Of a DNA stretch of 64,000 nucleotides, positions 61,501-64,000 are shown piece by piece (the first letter of the stretch is position 1; every line of letters starts with the position of its first letter). Made by a program: the position numbers and the translations under genes. Origin of the DNA: Penium margaritaceum (taxonomy: Eukaryota > Streptophyta > Zygnematophyceae > Desmidiales > Peniaceae); NCBI GenBank assembly GCA_023375785.1, contig SZWC01000100.1:142235-206234 (forward strand), given 5' to 3'. The notes under the pieces are model-generated. The model saw only the letters and a list, made by a program, of their open reading frames with translations. It ran no database searches and was not told where the DNA came from.

Positions 61501-64000
61501 TCTCTACAATTCTCTCGCTTGCTCCATCATTCTCTGGCTTGATCCAGCTTTCTCACGCTTGGTCCACCTTTCCCTGGCTTGCTCCACCTTTCTTTGGCTT
61601 ACTCCGCCTTCCCCTGGCTTGCTGCACCTTTCTCTCGCTTGATCCACCTTTCGCTGGCCTACTCCGTCTTTCTCGTGCTTGCTCCACTATTCTCTGGCTT
61701 ACTACACCGTTCTCTGGCTTGCTCCACCTTTCATTGGCTTGCTCCACCTTTCTCTGGCTTGATCTCCCTTGATTTTGCATGCTCCACATTTCTCTGGCTT
61801 GCTCTGTCGTTCTCTGGCTTGTTCCACCGTTTCTGGCTTACTCAACCGTTCTCTGGTTTTCTCCACCTTTCTCTTGCTTGCTCCACCTTTCCTTGGATTG
61901 CTCCACCTTTTCTTTGACTTGATCCACCTTTCTTTGGCTTGCTCCATCATTCTCTGACTTGCTCCACCTTTCTCTGCCTTGCTCTACCTTTCTGTGGCTA
62001 GCTCCACTATTCCCTAGCTTGCTCCACCTTTTTCTTGCTTGCTCAACCATTCTCTGGATTGCTCCCCCATTCTCTGACTTCCTCCACCTTTCTCTGGCTT
62101 TCTCCACCTTTCTCTGGCTTGCTCCACCGTTCTCTTGCTTGCTCCACTGTTATCTGGCTTGCTCCACCTTTCTCTGGCTTGATCCATTGTTCTCTGGCTT
62201 GCTCCGCTTTTTCTGGCTTGCTCCAGCGTTCTTTTTCTTGCTCCACTTTTCTTTGGCTTGCTGGAACGTTTGCTGGCTTGCTCCACCTTTCTATGGCTTT
62301 CTCCACCTTTCTATGGCCTGTTCCACCTTTCCCTGTCTTGCTCCAAGTTTCTCTGGCTTACACCTCTTTTCCCTGGCTTGCTCTAATCTTTTCTGGCCTA
62401 CTCCACCTTTCTCTGGCTTGCTCCACCATTCTCTGGCTTGCTCCACCTTTCTCTGGCTTGCTCCGACTTTCCCTGCCTTGTTCCACCTTTCTCTGGCTTG
62501 CTCCACGTTTCTCTGGCTTGCTCCCCCTTTCTCTAGATTGCTCCACATTTCCCTGGCTTACTCCACTTTTCCTTTGCATGCACCACCTTTCTCTGGATTG
62601 CTCCACCTTTCTCTGGCTTGCTCCACCATTCACTCGCTTGCTCCACCTTTCTCAGGCTTGCTTCATATTTCCCTGGCTTGCTCCACCTTTCTCTTTTTTG
62701 CTCGACCATTCTCAGGCTTGCTCCACCTTTTTCTGGCTTGCTCTTGTGTTCTCTGGCATACTGAAACTTTTTCTGGCTTGATCAACGTTTTCCTGGATTG
62801 CTACACCTGCTCTACCATTCTCTAGCTTGCTTCACCTTTCCCTGGCTTGATCCACCTTTCTCTGGCTTACTCCGCTATTCTCTGGCTTTCTCCGCCTTTC
62901 CTTTGCTAACTCCACCTTTCTCTGACTTACTCCACCTTTCCTGAGCTTACTCCACCTTTGTCTGGCTTGTTCCACCTTTCTCTGGTTTGCTCCACCTTTC
63001 TTTGGCTGTTACACCTTTCTCTGGCTTGCTCCACCATTCTCAGACTTGCTCCACCTTTCTCTGGCTTGATCCACATTTCCCTGGCTTGCTCCACCTTTTA
63101 TGTCTTGCTCCAGATTTCTCTGGCTTGCCCCACCTTTCCCTGACTTGCTCCAACTTTCTATGGCTTGCTCCACCGTTCCCTGGCTTGCTCCACCATTCTG
63201 TGGCGTGCTCCACCTCTATTTGGCTTGCTCCACCTTTCCCTGGCTTGCTCCAACTTTCTGTAGCTTGCTCCACCTGTCTCCGGCTTGCTCCACCTTTCTC
63301 TGGCTTCCTCCACCGTTCTCTGCCTTGATCCACCTGTCTCTGGCTTGCTCCGCCGTTCTCTAGCTTGCTCCAATGTTCTCTGGCTTGTTCCACCTTTCCC
63401 TTGTTCGCTCCACCTTTCTCTGGCTTGCTCCATCTTTCTCTATCTTGGTCCATCTTTCCCTGGATTTCTCCACCTTTCCGTAGCTTGCTCCACCTTTCTC
63501 TGGCATGCTTCACCTTTCCCTGGCTTGCTCTACCATTTTCTATCTGGCTTCCTTTACCTTTCTCTGGCTTGCTGCACCTTTCTCTGGCTTTCTCCACCTT
63601 TCTCTGGCTTCATCCACCTTTCTCTCACCTACTCCATCTTTCTCTGGCTTGCTCCACTGTTCTCTGGCTTGTCCCACCATTCTGTGGCTTGCTCCACCTT
63701 TCTTTGGCTTGCTATACCTTTCTCTGGCTTGATCCACCTTTACTTGGCTTGCTGCACCTTTCTCTCTCTTGCTCCACCGTTCCTTGGCTTGTTCCGTCGT
63801 TTCTGGCTTGCTCAACCATTTTCTGCCTTGCTCCACCTTTCTCTTGCTTTCTCCATCTTACCTTGGCTTGCTCCACCTTTCTCTAGCCTGTTTCACCGTT
63901 CTCTGGCTTGGTCTACCATTCTCTGGCTTGCTCCACCTTTCTCTGCCTCGATTCACCTTTCTCTGGCTAGTTTCACTTTTCCCTGGCTTGCTGGACCTTT

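Larger units (their letters stand above)
38128..64000. repeat. 20-bp minisatellite array, right block (about 1,230 units, continues past the window)
   Basis: Same unit and orientation as the block at 10302-18098. It covers 25.9 kb, less about 1.2 kb of islands, and still runs at the window end. Variation between units is mostly single substitutions, with occasional units of 17-19 bp that shift register. Both strands are largely open in all frames for the reason given for the left block (the longest are about 39150-40433 and 53986-55194 on the plus strand). The segment near 43860 closely matches 10360 in the left block, so the two blocks share ancestry at the level of long unit strings. Confidence 0.97.

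Noticed and set aside
10302-64000. Telomeric or subtelomeric telomere-type repeat
   Set aside because: The 20-bp unit has no TTTAGGG-like core and the window has no telomere motif.

Overview
The window is repeat-dominated eukaryotic nuclear DNA. I recognise no intact host protein gene, tRNA or rRNA. A plant-type Ty1/copia element, two relic LTR segments next to primer-binding sites matching the plant initiator-Met tRNA pattern, long satellite arrays and palindrome-rich elements point to the green lineage (a streptophyte alga or land plant is my guess, low confidence). The block organisation suggests heterochromatin, perhaps near a centromere. Single Ns at 1689, 7368 and 9947 mark assembly seams.

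Layout. 1-846: CAG/CTG-rich low-complexity DNA and a cluster of TGACGTCA sites. 847-~7697: a broken Ty1/copia retrotransposon (gag, protease, integrase, a 36-bp repeat linker, RT, RNase H, polypurine tract, 3' LTR). 7929-8959: a terminal-inverted-repeat element with long TIRs and a 10-bp direct repeat at its ends, resembling a non-autonomous Mutator-like or foldback transposon; inside are three consecutive perfect hairpins and a 146-bp tandem repeat. 8960-9454: AT-rich DNA. 9455-10110: a second, GC-rich run of perfect hairpins. 10302-18098: a 20-bp minisatellite. 18099-19939: an old LTR-element remnant on the minus strand. 19940-30053 and 32212-35100: a ~191-bp satellite (about 53 and 15 monomers), split by a 2.16-kb remnant and closed by one inverted monomer at 35101-35309. 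35310-~37144: a related LTR remnant on the plus strand. 37145-38127: unassigned sequence with palindromes. 38128-64000: the 20-bp minisatellite again, running off the window, with four copies of a ~290-bp island in a 2.0-2.14 kb higher-order repeat.

The most unusual signal is the 20-bp minisatellite. Its consensus has no stop in any of the six frames, and since 20 is not a multiple of 3 all three frames of a strand give the same 20-residue cycle at different phases. This explains the dozens of overlapping 'proteins' of up to ~430 residues predicted on both strands; I treat them as a property of the repeat, not as genes. The 191-bp satellite with its own ~2.66-kb higher-order repeat and terminal polarity flip, and the hairpin-chain transposon at 7.9-9.0 kb, are the other points worth a second look.
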